This document shows positions 23,941-33,114 of a stretch of 64,000 bases of DNA, piece after piece; positions within the stretch are counted from its first letter, which is position 1, and each line of letters opens with the position of its first letter. The stretch comes from JBCCMF01 sp038747545 (lineage in GTDB: Bacteria; Bacteroidota; Rhodothermia; Rhodothermales; JBCCMF01): positions 1-64,000 of the forward strand of contig JBCDJT010000009.1 of the NCBI GenBank assembly GCA_038747545.1, read 5' to 3'. The translations under genes and the position numbers were made by a program. The notes under the pieces were generated by a model, which worked only from the letters and a program-made list of their open reading frames with translations, made no database searches and was not told the origin of the DNA.

Positions 23941-25269
23941 ATGACCTTCTCCTACTCCCCTGTTTCGCCCTGGCAGTCGCGGTCTGCATGTCTAGGTGTC
24001 CTGCTCGTTTGCTTGATATGCTTAGCCGGGTGCTCCAGCGATGAGCTCTTTGTCCCTCCAGAGACGGAAGAGATGCCAAGCGACGATCTGGACCCGATTG
24101 ATGATGGATCGCAGGACGACGATGGCAACGGCAATGGCAACAGTGACGGTACTGGCGAGGGCAACGGTGACGGTACTGGTGAGGGCAACGGTGACGGTAC
24201 TGGCGAGGGCAATCGTACGCCAAGCGAACCGATGTTCGATCGCTACGTGGCGCTCGGTGCCGACCTGACTGCAGGAGTCATGAATGGCGGCCTCACGCCT
24301 GAAAGCCAATCGCAATCGTATGCAGCGTTGTTGGCGGAAGCGATGGGTGTGGCATTTAACGCGCCCCCCATTGCCAATCCTGGTTGCCCTCCTCCCTATG
24401 CTGATCCCTTCACGCGCGAGCCCGTCAGCGATGCCCCTTGCGCATTACAAACCATCACCGCCGCCGATACGCTGCATAATATTGCCCTACAAGGGTTGCG
24501 TTTACCGGATTATATCCGCACCACCGACGATAATAGGCATGCGCTGCTGGGTGGCCTCACGCCGCTTGAGGCGTTGGAAAAGGCAAATCCCACCTTCGTC
24601 ACGCTGTTTTTTGGCACAACGGATATAGCACGCTATCTAGATAGTGGGGATACCTCTGACCTCCCCTGGGACGACGGCAAGGCGTACTACAGCCTACTCA
24701 ACACGCTAGACAGCCTGGGCGTAAACGATGTACTCCTCATCTTTCCACCGCTGCTAAATTACATCAATCCGTATTGGCCAAGCGTCCTTGAATACATTGA
24801 AGCGCGTGATGACGGTCGTATCCCGAGCACCTTCCAGTTCAGCGATAGTTGTGCTGATCCATGGCGGGGCGGGTACCGTGTGCCCTATAGCTATGGCTTC
24901 CTCGAACTGCTTCCCAAAGCTCAAGCTGGTGAGGAAGTCCTCATTGACTGCGACACCGACCGCCGACTCATCAGCCCTTTAGATCCAAGTGTAGGCAACG
25001 GTGGAGGCGGACTTTTTGAAACACTTGATGTATACAACTTAGAATACGACAGCCCCCGTTTGGTCATCGGCGGGGCTGGTAGATTCTGGGAAGACGAGCG
25101 CTGCGAAACGCCTGATTTCCCCAACCTTCCAGGTTCAGGTGAACCCACGTTCGGATACTGCCTTAGCAATGACGGTTTTCGCCCAAACGCGCTTGGCCAC
25201 CGCATCATGGCAGAACGACTCGTGCAACAGATCAACAGAGAGTACAACACCAACTTCACGCTGCCCTAA
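23941..25269 (+). CDS. Lipoprotein with degenerate SGNH/GDSL hydrolase fold
   Basis: The 442-residue protein has a lipoprotein signal ending LICLAGC (C31). An acidic Gly/Asn/Asp linker with an 8-residue repeat (GDGTGEGN) comes next, then a domain from about residue 98 that looks like Bacteroidota SGNH hydrolases (YVALGADLTAG, SYAALLAEAMG). The usual GxSLTAG serine is aspartate (D108), block III reads FFGTTD rather than GxND, and the final block reads DGFRPNALGH with Arg where the catalytic His is expected. It is therefore probably a non-hydrolytic surface lipoprotein. The transcript starts after the ALDH terminator. Confidence 0.8.
   Translation: MTFSYSPVSPWQSRSACLGVLLVCLICLAGCSSDELFVPPETEEMPSDDLDPIDDGSQDDDGNGNGNSDGTGEGNGDGTGEGNGDGTGEGNRTPSEPMFDRYVALGADLTAGVMNGGLTPESQSQSYAALLAEAMGVAFNAPPIANPGCPPPYADPFTREPVSDAPCALQTITAADTLHNIALQGLRLPDYIRTTDDNRHALLGGLTPLEALEKANPTFVTLFFGTTDIARYLDSGDTSDLPWDDGKAYYSLLNTLDSLGVNDVLLIFPPLLNYINPYWPSVLEYIEARDDGRIPSTFQFSDSCADPWRGGYRVPYSYGFLELLPKAQAGEEVLIDCDTDRRLISPLDPSVGNGGGGLFETLDVYNLEYDSPRLVIGGAGRFWEDERCETPDFPNLPGSGEPTFGYCLSNDGFRPNALGHRIMAERLVQQINREYNTNFTLP
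24140..24212 (+). repeat. 24-bp tandem repeat encoding GDGTGEGN
   Basis: Three near-identical 24-base units encode (S/G)DGTGEGN in the lipoprotein linker, differing by single third-position changes and at the first codon. Such a linker probably holds the globular domain away from the membrane. Confidence 0.85.
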
Positions 25270-25336
25270 CTCGTGGATCGCGCGCTGCGAAGAGGGTGGG
25301 CTTTGTGCTCAAGAGTAAAGCCACAGCATCCGTTCC

Positions 25337-25381
25337 TACGCCGCCACGGTCAAACACGAGTCGTTAGCACCGATTCTCCAT
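25337..25381 (+). pseudogene. Relic of a second ALDH7 gene 3' region
   Basis: Fifteen in-frame codons read YAATVKHESLAPILH, against NAASVKHETFAPILY in the intact ALDH at 23384-23428. Ten of 15 residues are identical and most base changes are at third positions. Reading frames break on both sides. The relic is followed 20 bases later by an exact copy of the ALDH terminator, as if the interval between them was deleted. Confidence 0.65.
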
Positions 25382-25400
25382 TGTACTTTGCACGCGACAG

Positions 25401-25432
25401 GGCCCGTGTCTCAGCAATGAGGCATGGGCTTT
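25401..25432 (+). repeat. Second exact copy of the ALDH terminator hairpin
   Basis: The 31 bases at 25401-25431 are identical to 23782-23812. The stem is intact, but the downstream T-tract is reduced to TTT followed by GTCG, so termination here is probably weak. It lies just before the T9SS-sorted protein gene. Confidence 0.85.
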
Positions 25433-25472
25433 GTCGCATCTGATCAGACCATCTCTTTCCCTCAGCTTGCCG

Positions 25473-26975
25473 ATGTCTTTTCCGATGCTACGCTGCGTGC
25501 TCCTCCTCTTTTTCCTGCCATTCGTCGCGCTGGCACAGGATTCCGCTGCCCTGATCCAGCATGGTCACGGCCCAACACGATTCGCTGCGATACATGCGCC
25601 CTCCGCTGATCCACATGAGGAGCACTTGCTGGAAGAGCTCACGATCCACCGCTTGCTCAATGCGGGCGACTCGTTGGTGTACCGCGAAGCCTACGTCTTC
25701 GATGAGTTTGGCCAGGAAGTGATCCGCAGCGTGTTGCGTGCGCCCTTTGGCGCAGAGGTCTACCAAGACGAGACGATCACACGGCGTTATCCGTCCCGCG
25801 TCGATCGGTATCACACCCAAACCACATCAACTGGGCCTCTCATCACCCAGTACGCCACGCTGGATCTCGATTCCCTTATCATCGCGACCAAGAAAATGCG
25901 GATGGATGGGCCCACTCCAGTCACCATCGACAGCACGGTGTACAGGCGCACGTTTGAAGGCGGCGTTTACCAGCGGATCGAAACCACCTTCACAAGGTCA
26001 CGGGATGGCCTGTCCATGGCACCCTCTTTCTCCGACACAACCCGCTATGCCTTGGACGGGCCAGAACTCTTCCAGCAGGCGATATACGTCCGCAGAGACG
26101 ATGCGTGGGTGCCTTACCTGCACACCATCGTTCTGCGTGACGGAGTCGAGGTCGTAGGCACGATGCACCAGCAGGGCCGACCAGCCACACGGTGGCGCGA
26201 GCCAGCAGAAGCGTGGGCGCACGTTCCGCCTCACCTCCAGCCTGAGGGTCCGCTGTACAGCGCTGCCATACCGCACCGCTGGGGTGTCGGCTCGTTGACG
26301 TACCTCATCGTTTCCGAGCCCGACCTGTGGGACCGCCGCGAGTTCAGCCCTTCGCCGGTGGATGCGAGTTGGACGCTAAGCAGCCGCACCACGGTTTTCC
26401 GAGACGCTTTCAACAGGCCCGCTCGCGTGCTGTACGAACACCTCGTCGATGGCGTCTGGCAGCCTTCGAAGGAGGTGTCGTACCACTACGGACCGTACGG
26501 CGTAGCCAGCTATCAGCAGCGTACCGCAAACGGCGGCGGGCCGTGGCAAACTGCCCATGAGCAGACATACGCTTACAACCCGAACGGCACGTTGGCCCAA
26601 GTGGAGGAATGGCGGTCCAGTGATGACATCAGCGCCACACCCCGCGCGTACCGGATCAGCTTTACGTGGGCGCCCGCACCGACCTCATCGGCGACCCAGA
26701 CGGACACGCCATACGAAGCACGTCTCGGGCAGAACTACCCCAACCCTTTTAGCTCAGAAACCACCATCTCGGTCGGGTTAAGCGCGCCGGACCGTGTGGC
26801 CCTAACGGTGTACAACCTCTTGGGCCAACGCGTTGCTACGCTGCACGACGGCCTGCTCGCCGTGGGCGAGCATACCTTCGACTTCCAGGGCGACGGGCTT
26901 CCCAACGGCGTGTATGTATACCGCCTTTCCACCTCGGCGGGCAGCAGCACGAGGCAGATGGTGCTGCTCGAGTAA
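25473..26975 (+). CDS. Secreted protein with T9SS type A sorting domain
   Basis: About 500 residues, starting at ATG 25473 (or 25485, MLRCVLLLFFLPFVALAQ, a good signal peptide). The central 350 residues are YD-rich and beta-like with no family I recognise. The C-terminal 85 residues are a T9SS type A sorting domain: LGQNYPNPFSSETTISVGL, VYNLLGQRVATL, GLPNGVYVYRL and RQMVLLE. The product should be exported by Sec, then by T9SS, and anchored or released at the surface, dependent on PorU/PorV seen at 61-64 kb. Confidence 0.85.
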   Translation: MSFPMLRCVLLLFFLPFVALAQDSAALIQHGHGPTRFAAIHAPSADPHEEHLLEELTIHRLLNAGDSLVYREAYVFDEFGQEVIRSVLRAPFGAEVYQDETITRRYPSRVDRYHTQTTSTGPLITQYATLDLDSLIIATKKMRMDGPTPVTIDSTVYRRTFEGGVYQRIETTFTRSRDGLSMAPSFSDTTRYALDGPELFQQAIYVRRDDAWVPYLHTIVLRDGVEVVGTMHQQGRPATRWREPAEAWAHVPPHLQPEGPLYSAAIPHRWGVGSLTYLIVSEPDLWDRREFSPSPVDASWTLSSRTTVFRDAFNRPARVLYEHLVDGVWQPSKEVSYHYGPYGVASYQQRTANGGGPWQTAHEQTYAYNPNGTLAQVEEWRSSDDISATPRAYRISFTWAPAPTSSATQTDTPYEARLGQNYPNPFSSETTISVGLSAPDRVALTVYNLLGQRVATLHDGLLAVGEHTFDFQGDGLPNGVYVYRLSTSAGSSTRQMVLLE

Positions 26976-27002
26976 CGCAAACGCGGGCAAGGTATACCAC
27001 CC

Positions 27003-27036
27003 AAAAAGCGGCGACACCCGTCAGGATGCCGCCGCT
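27003..27036 (-). terminator. Terminator of rpsA
   Basis: On the minus strand AGCGGCG (27036-27030) pairs with CGCCGCT (27013-27007) around a 16-base loop and runs into TTTTT (27007-27003). It lies between the convergent T9SS protein and rpsA genes. Confidence 0.75.
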
Positions 27037-27068
27037 GGCGTACTGCTGTACTGCGCAGGCGCAAGGGC

Positions 27069-29387
27069 TCAGCCCTCTTTCGCCTCTTCTGGTGCGTCGG
27101 CACGCTCGGCTTCTGCAGGAGCTGCATCGGCCTCCGCGGCTTCTTGCGCTTCGAGCTTGGCCTTGAGGTCGGCTAGGCCGCTGAGCTCGGCGATCGTCGT
27201 CGGGCCCGAGGTGGCTTCCTCGCGCTTTTTGTACGCCCGCACTTCGCGTTGCTGCTCCATGCGCTCGGCACGGCGCTCGGCCTTCTCGGCTTCCTTCGCG
27301 GCGTACTGCTCGGCGCGGTCCTTGGCCGTCTGGCTGAGGATGATCTCCTTCTGGTTGGCATCGAACCGGATCACACGCATGCTGAACGTCTCGCCGGAGC
27401 GGTACGTGTTCATGTTGTTCTTCAGCTCGCGGGCCGGCACAAAGCCTTCCACTTCCAGCGGGAGTTCCACAATCAGCCCGTCTTCGATGACGCGTGCCAC
27501 CTTGACGTCGGCATCCGTACCCTCGGCGTAGATCTGCGCGAACTGCGTCCACGGGTTCGTGGAGACCTGCTTGTGACCGAGCGAGATGCGGCGGTCGTTC
27601 TCGTCGATGTTGAGGATGACAACATCCAACGGCTGGCCCTTCTTGACGAACTCTCCGGGGTGGCGAATCCGCTTGGTCCACGACAGATCAGAGATGTGTA
27701 CCAGACCGTCGATGCCCGGCTCGATCTCGACGAAGACGCCGAAGTTGGTGATGTTGCGCACGCGGCCGTTGAGCACCGTACCTGCGGGGTAGCGCTGGCT
27801 GATGTCGTTCCATGGATCGGGCTCCAGCTGCTTCATGCCGAGCGAGATCTTGCGGCCCTCGTGGTCGATGTTGAGGATCTTGACGGGCACGATCTGCCCA
27901 AGCGAGACCATCTGGCTCGGGTGCTTGATGTGCTCGGTCCAGCTCATCTCAGAGATGTGGACCAGCCCCTCGATGCCTTTCTCCAACTCGACGAACGCGC
28001 CGTAGTCGGTGATCGACACCACCTTGCCTTCCACGACGTCGTCTTTCGAGAAGCGGTCGGCGAGGTTTTCCCACGGATGCGGCTGCAGCTGCTTGAGGCC
28101 GAGCGAGATGCGCTGGCGCTCTTTGTCGTAGTCGAGGACCACCACATTCAGCTTGTCATCCAGGCTGACCAGCTCGGACGGGTGCGAGACGCGGCCCCAC
28201 GAGAGGTCGGTGATGTGCAGCAGGCCGTCCACGCCGCCGAGGTCGATGAAGACCCCGAAGTCGGTGATGTTCTTAACCGTGCCTTCGAGCACCTGGCCGG
28301 GCTCCATCGTCGAGAGGATCTTCTCGCGCTGTGCCTGCAGGTCTTTCTCGATAAGTGCCTTGTGCGAGACGACGATGTTCTCGTTGGCTGGATTGAGCTT
28401 GACGATCTTGAACTCCATGCGGCGCTCCAGGTACGCGTCGAAGTCGCGCACGGGGCGCACGTCGATCTGCGATCCGGGCAGGAAGGCCTCTACGCCGTCG
28501 AACAGCTCGGCGATCATGCCGCCCTTGATGCGGCGGATGATGACGCCTTCCAGCACCTCTTCGTTCTCGAAGGCGCTCTCGATGCGCTCCCAACGACGGA
28601 CCTTGTCGGCCTTCGTCTTAGAAAGCACGAGCTGGCCATGGTAGTCTTCCAGGCGCTCCAGGAACACGTCGACTTCTGAGCCGGGCTCCAGTTCGCCCTC
28701 AAACTCGTTCTTAGCAACGATGCCGTCGCTCTTGAAGCCGATGTCGATGACAACGTCTTTCTCGCCGATGCTGACAACGCGGCCACGCACGATCTCGTGC
28801 TCGCTCACGTTGGTCAGCGTGGAATCGATGAGGCGGATCAGGTCTTCGTAGCCGCCTTCATCGTCCTCGTCATCGCCCGAGCCGATCAGGTCTTCGAGCT
28901 TAACCACGCGGCCCGTGATCTCGCCCGTGTACCCGACTACTTCGGGCAGCTCATCGCTCGTGACGGCTTCTTCGGGGATGTCAAACGTGGGCTTCTCAGC
29001 GTCAGGGAGGTCTTCTATGGAGATACCACTGAGCACCTCGTCGATGGCCTCTTCCGTCAGCGTCGTGTCGGGCGCGCCATCACCGCTAGGGGGCTCTACG
29101 GCTGCGGTGGGCAGTCCGGTCGCCGTAGCTTCGACGGCATCTTCTTTTTCCGCGAGCACTTTCTGCACAGCCGTGGCTTCTTCAGCAGGCGCCTCTTCTG
29201 CAGCGGCCTCGCTGGCGTCTACTACGGCAGCTGGTGCTTCCTCGGCTTCTGCCGTGGGGGTATCGTCTGCTGCAGCGGCTTCGGGTGCATTTTCCTCAAC
29301 TTCGGCGGTCTCAGCAGGCGCAGGTTCGGTCTGGGGCGCTGCGTCGGCAGCGGTCTCCTCGACCGGATTCTGCTTTTCTTCGGACAT
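27069..29387 (-). CDS. rpsA: 30S ribosomal protein S1
   Basis: I start at ATG 29387 (772 residues, MSEEKQNPVEETAADAA), which has a clear GGAGG ribosome-binding site; the longer open frame upstream is spurious. An acidic Glu/Ala-rich head of about 190 residues precedes six S1 repeats; typical centres are GIVAKNEFEGEL, GMIAELFDGVEAFLPGSQ, DFGVFIDLGGVDGLLHITDLSWG, DYGAFVELEKGIEGLVHISEMSW, NFGVFVEIEPGIDGLVHISDLSW and a more divergent last one. S1 unfolds and docks mRNA on the 30S subunit. The tail is Ala/Glu-rich. Confidence 0.96.
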   Translation of the reverse strand: MSEEKQNPVEETAADAAPQTEPAPAETAEVEENAPEAAAADDTPTAEAEEAPAAVVDASEAAAEEAPAEEATAVQKVLAEKEDAVEATATGLPTAAVEPPSGDGAPDTTLTEEAIDEVLSGISIEDLPDAEKPTFDIPEEAVTSDELPEVVGYTGEITGRVVKLEDLIGSGDDEDDEGGYEDLIRLIDSTLTNVSEHEIVRGRVVSIGEKDVVIDIGFKSDGIVAKNEFEGELEPGSEVDVFLERLEDYHGQLVLSKTKADKVRRWERIESAFENEEVLEGVIIRRIKGGMIAELFDGVEAFLPGSQIDVRPVRDFDAYLERRMEFKIVKLNPANENIVVSHKALIEKDLQAQREKILSTMEPGQVLEGTVKNITDFGVFIDLGGVDGLLHITDLSWGRVSHPSELVSLDDKLNVVVLDYDKERQRISLGLKQLQPHPWENLADRFSKDDVVEGKVVSITDYGAFVELEKGIEGLVHISEMSWTEHIKHPSQMVSLGQIVPVKILNIDHEGRKISLGMKQLEPDPWNDISQRYPAGTVLNGRVRNITNFGVFVEIEPGIDGLVHISDLSWTKRIRHPGEFVKKGQPLDVVILNIDENDRRISLGHKQVSTNPWTQFAQIYAEGTDADVKVARVIEDGLIVELPLEVEGFVPARELKNNMNTYRSGETFSMRVIRFDANQKEIILSQTAKDRAEQYAAKEAEKAERRAERMEQQREVRAYKKREEATSGPTTIAELSGLADLKAKLEAQEAAEADAAPAEAERADAPEEAKEG

Positions 29388-29572
29388 TCTGTTCCTCCGG
29401 GGGGCATCGCGGTGCTGCCGAACGGCGCACGTGTGTGGGCGAGGCCACGCCCTTCTGTTGGTCTGCGACACCCTCACTCGGCCCTAGGGTAGGCCGCTGG
29501 GACGCGCAGGTTTGGTGATTGATGTACACTGCCTCGGGCTTTCCGTGACAGAATCGATGCAAACCACCCGCT

Positions 29573-30250
29573 CTACTGTCCGTTCCGAGAAGCTATGGCG
29601 GAGAGAATGAATTCTACTTGATCCTCGAAGGCCATGGCGGAGGTATCGACTACGATGGCATCCTCTGCTTGCTTGAGGGGCGCGATAGCGCGCGAGGAAT
29701 CCTTGCGGTCTCGCTCAACCAAGTCGGCCATAACTTCTTCTAAGGGCTGTACAACCCCTTTGGAAACTAACTCCGCCTGCCTGCGCTGCGCCCGCACCGT
29801 TGGCGTGGCGACCATGAAGAACTTGGCATCAGCGTCAGGGAAGACAACGGTGCCGATGTCCCGGCCGTCCAGGACGGCGCCGCGCCCCGCCTCCACTTGG
29901 TCGGCAGCCAGTTGGCGCTGGAGGTGAAGCATAGCGCTGCGCACCGCCCCCCACGAGCTCACGGCGCTTACGTTCGCAGAGATCTCAGGGGTTCGGATGG
30001 CATCAGTGATTTCCTCAGTGCCCACCCACACGCGCACGTGCGCACCACCCGGCTCCATGCGCAGCTGAAACGCGGCGAGCATGACCTGGGCGTTCTCCTC
30101 GGTCAACGGGAGGTGGCGGTCAAGCATAGCCCACGTCACCGCCCGAAACATCGCACCAGTGTCGATGAAGAGGTAGCCTAGCCGATTGGCAACGGCTTTG
30201 GCGGTCGAACTCTTACCCGAGCCCGAAGGCCCGTCGATGGCAATGATCAT
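29573..30250 (-). CDS. cmk: Cytidylate kinase
   Basis: Cmk phosphorylates CMP/dCMP. The 225-residue protein starts MIIAIDGPSGSGKSSTAKAVANRLGY (P-loop GPSGSGKSS), with DTGAMFRAVTWAML, GRDIGTVVFPDADAKFFM and RDRKDSSRAIAPLKQAEDAIVVDTS in order. cmk upstream of rpsA is a widely conserved order. Its start overlaps the LEA-type lipoprotein stop by four bases. Confidence 0.96.
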   Translation of the reverse strand: MIIAIDGPSGSGKSSTAKAVANRLGYLFIDTGAMFRAVTWAMLDRHLPLTEENAQVMLAAFQLRMEPGGAHVRVWVGTEEITDAIRTPEISANVSAVSSWGAVRSAMLHLQRQLAADQVEAGRGAVLDGRDIGTVVFPDADAKFFMVATPTVRAQRRQAELVSKGVVQPLEEVMADLVERDRKDSSRAIAPLKQAEDAIVVDTSAMAFEDQVEFILSAIASRNGQ

Positions 30251-30864
30251 GGGGCGCTGCCTACGTCGCGGCTGATGATGGTGACAGGGTTGGGATAGCG
30301 GATGGGGCCGATGGGCGTGGACACGGTGGGCGTGGCCATAATCTTGATGCGCTTTGGCGAGCCGCCCTGGCCCGCCACTGCCAACGCGAGTTCCACCACA
30401 TCTTGCGCACTGCGATCCAAGAACTGGAATACGTCGAGGTTGATGCTGAGGGGAATGCCCGTCTCGACGCCAGGCTGCAAGCTATACCGCTCGTTGAGGG
30501 CGCCACCGATGGTCTCCTGCTCGTCGAGGAACAGCGTCCAGTCCAGCCCGACGAGTGTAGCTATCACGGGGTTGTCGGCCGGGTTCTCAGCCCCGACGTT
30601 GACCTGAAAAGTCATGGGCAGTTCGCGGCGTGTGACGGCAGCCGTCAACCGCACAATGTCTAGCGCGCCGATATCGTTGAAGCTACGCACCTCTTGTACG
30701 TTGATCCCCGCCAGCCGCATATCTTGCACCGAGCGCAGGTTGAACTTCACGTCTTTGAGGGCAGCGATCTGCTGGAGCGTGCTGCAACTGGAAAACAGCG
30801 TGGCCGATGCCACGAGCAGCAGGATCAGAACGGCAGGATGACGGGTAGGGCGCAGCGGATTCAT
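30247..30864 (-). CDS. LEA type 2 / WHy-like lipoprotein
   Basis: The 205-residue product has a lipoprotein signal ending TLFSSC (C27). The rest matches the LEA14/water-stress-and-hypersensitive beta-sandwich pattern: FNLRSVQDMRLAGINV, LTAAVTRRELPMTFQVNVGAENPADNP and IKIMATPTVSTPIGPIRYPNPVTI. Proteins of this type are thought to act in envelope or desiccation stress; function here is unknown. It is coupled to cmk. Confidence 0.78.
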   Translation of the reverse strand: MNPLRPTRHPAVLILLLVASATLFSSCSTLQQIAALKDVKFNLRSVQDMRLAGINVQEVRSFNDIGALDIVRLTAAVTRRELPMTFQVNVGAENPADNPVIATLVGLDWTLFLDEQETIGGALNERYSLQPGVETGIPLSINLDVFQFLDRSAQDVVELALAVAGQGGSPKRIKIMATPTVSTPIGPIRYPNPVTIISRDVGSAP

Positions 30865-30911
30865 ACGACGCAGCTCAGTCTGTGATGGTAGATGCTCAAC
30901 GGTTGACAGGT

Positions 30912-31493
30912 ATGCGAAAGCTCGCGCACGAGGAGATCCCCAGGCTTGCTCCCGACGATCTGGATGCGCGTGGGCGCCATCCGGTCGTGGTCATAGTAGA
31001 CAACATACGGTCCGTCCACAACGTCGGCTCGATTTTTCGGACGGCGGATGCCGCGTGGATTGAACATATCTACATCTGCGGATACGCGCCAACGCCTCGG
31101 CACAAAGGCGTGTTGAAAACGGCACTCGGAGCTGAAGCGTCGGTCCCATGGTCGTATGCTCATGACATCCACGACACCCTCGATGCCTTAGAAAAGGCGG
31201 GGTTTACGGTGGCGGCACTCGAGATCACGGACACGCCTACCCTCGCAACCAGCTTGGATCTTGAGCAGTACCCCCTGGCTCTCGTGCTGGGCAATGAAGT
31301 GGCGGGCGTGACGGATGAGGTGCTCGCGCGGTGCGCCCTCTCCCTGGAAATTCCACAGTACGGTATGAAGCAATCCATGAACGTATCGGTTGCGTTCGGC
31401 ATCGCGGTCTTCGACATCGTCAGGCGCTTCCGCACGCTGCGTTCACTGCCTGCATATCCCACACAAACCACACGCTCCACCTCGCATGGCTGA
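30912..31493 (+). CDS. TrmH/SpoU-family RNA 2'-O-methyltransferase
   Basis: A short SPOUT enzyme of 193 residues from ATG 30912 (MRKLAHEEIPRL); starts at 30882 (GTG) or 30885 are possible. The knot signatures are VVVIVDNIRSVHNVGSIFRTADAA, LVLGNEVAGVTDEVL and CALSLEIPQYGMKQSMNVSVAFGIAVFDIVRR. It lacks an extra N-terminal RNA-binding domain, so it may act on tRNA or rRNA as a compact dimer. It overlaps the mutA start by 8 bases. Confidence 0.88.
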   Translation: MRKLAHEEIPRLAPDDLDARGRHPVVVIVDNIRSVHNVGSIFRTADAAWIEHIYICGYAPTPRHKGVLKTALGAEASVPWSYAHDIHDTLDALEKAGFTVAALEITDTPTLATSLDLEQYPLALVLGNEVAGVTDEVLARCALSLEIPQYGMKQSMNVSVAFGIAVFDIVRRFRTLRSLPAYPTQTTRSTSHG

Positions 31494-33114
31494 TGCCTCC
31501 CTTGGCCCACTCGACGTAGCCTCGCACTTCACAGCGGCTACGTACGATGACTGGCTGGCCAGCATCGAACGCACGTTGCGCGGTCGCCCTATCAGCGGCG
31601 TGCTGGAGTGGGTACCAGCATCAGGGCTGACGCTTCCACGCGTGATCTTTGGCCCCGAGGACGCCGTGCTGGCGCCAACTGCGGAAGCGGTTTCGGCGTT
31701 TGACTTGTCGCATATGCTCGCCGGGCCAAGCCACACCCATGTGACCGAAGCCAAGCGCGCCCTAGATCTCGGCGCAGACGTTATCGCACTTTGGCCGCCC
31801 GAGGGCCAAGTTGAGGGCGAACTGATCGCGCTCGTCGGCGACCGCCTGCGGGTATGCACAGCCCATCAGCCCAACGTGCCCCTGTCAGCCTGGCTCCCTG
31901 TCGTACGTCCAGCAGCAAACCCGTCGGTCCTCTCATCGCGTGTGATGATTGATGGTGCCCTGTTCACCGAGGCCGGAGCTGATGCGGTCACCGCCCTGGC
32001 ATGGCAGCTAGCCCTCGCCAATCGCTACATTCGCCAGCGGACTGACCATGGCGCAGGCCTCGGTACCTGCACGGTGCGCGTTGCGCTAACGCTTGAGCCA
32101 ATGCTCGATGTAGCTCGCCTCACCGCCACGCAACGGGTCCTGCACCAATTCGCCGACGCCTGGCGTCTCGACATGGACGTCCAGCTCCACGCCGTGACGA
32201 GCTACCGCCACCAGACCATGCAGGACGTACACAGCAACCTGATCCGCGCAAGCCTGCAAGGCACCGCGGCCGCACTCGCAGGTGTACACACGCTGACCGT
32301 TCGGCCCTACTGCGCCGGCGACGATGAGGCCATCCGCTGGGCCCTTGGCTTGGGCCATCTCTTGCGGTCCGAGAGCCACTTTGCCACTCGGCCAAGCGTA
32401 CGGGACGCCTGGTGGATCAGCACCGCCGCCGAGGAGATTGCCGAGCAAGCCTGGGGGCGGTTTCAAGCCATTGAGGCTGCAGGAGGGTTCGATGCCGTGT
32501 GGCATTCAGCTGATGGCCTGCCATACCTCCGCGCACAGCATCAGCGAACCGTTGAAGCGCTCGCCATGGGCACCCGTACCTTGGTTGGCACCACGCGCTT
32601 CCTGGACGATGGGACGGTTGAGCCTGCCCCGCTGGTCACCCCAAACGACTTGCCTGCCGCGCTCGAAGCCGGGCCGACGCGTCACGCCCTTGAGCGCGTG
32701 AGTCTCGCGTTCGAACGGCTCTGCGCGCGCGGTCGCAAAGCACGCCACCAGCGCGGCCTACCGCCTGTGCTCGTTGTGGACCTCAACCCGAAGCGTACCG
32801 CCCAGGCCCGGCAATTGGCTACCGACTTCTTCAAGATGGCTGGGCTTGAGGTGAAGGTGATCGCCTCGTTGACCGCCTACGAACCCGACCAACGCCTACA
32901 CGTCGCCTGTGTGCTGGGTGAGGCCAACAGCGCCGAGGTCGCTAGCGCTTTGCAGACGCTGGAGGCCGATCAGCCAGGCTTGCTGCGTTACGTGGTGCAA
33001 CACCCCACAGCTCTCGACGCCGCACTGCAGCCCTACGTGGACGACTGCCTGCACACAGACATGAACCGCCTTGAACTCATCCATGACCTTCACCTCTCTC
33101 TCGGCTTGGTATGA
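31486..33114 (+). CDS. mutA: Methylmalonyl-CoA mutase small subunit
   Basis: The start ATG 31486 gives 542 residues. This subunit shares the mutase TIM barrel but does not bind cobalamin. The product of MutAB isomerises succinyl-CoA and (R)-methylmalonyl-CoA. Visible markers include ISGVLEWVPASG in place of the substrate-binding head, RALDLGADVIALW and HVACVLGEANSAE in the degenerate B12-like domain, which lacks the DxHxxG motif. It is directly upstream of mutB with a four-base overlap. Confidence 0.88.
   Translation: MADASLGPLDVASHFTAATYDDWLASIERTLRGRPISGVLEWVPASGLTLPRVIFGPEDAVLAPTAEAVSAFDLSHMLAGPSHTHVTEAKRALDLGADVIALWPPEGQVEGELIALVGDRLRVCTAHQPNVPLSAWLPVVRPAANPSVLSSRVMIDGALFTEAGADAVTALAWQLALANRYIRQRTDHGAGLGTCTVRVALTLEPMLDVARLTATQRVLHQFADAWRLDMDVQLHAVTSYRHQTMQDVHSNLIRASLQGTAAALAGVHTLTVRPYCAGDDEAIRWALGLGHLLRSESHFATRPSVRDAWWISTAAEEIAEQAWGRFQAIEAAGGFDAVWHSADGLPYLRAQHQRTVEALAMGTRTLVGTTRFLDDGTVEPAPLVTPNDLPAALEAGPTRHALERVSLAFERLCARGRKARHQRGLPPVLVVDLNPKRTAQARQLATDFFKMAGLEVKVIASLTAYEPDQRLHVACVLGEANSAEVASALQTLEADQPGLLRYVVQHPTALDAALQPYVDDCLHTDMNRLELIHDLHLSLGLV

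Noticed and set aside
24140..24212. Second short repeat array, considered as CRISPR-like or a protein-binding array
   Set aside because: In-frame coding repeat of a lipoprotein linker without spacers.
27249..28679. A 476-codon plus-strand ORF opposite rpsA
   Set aside because: It is the mirror of rpsA codons; the residue pattern (many D, V, H, L) is what antisense of S1 repeats gives.
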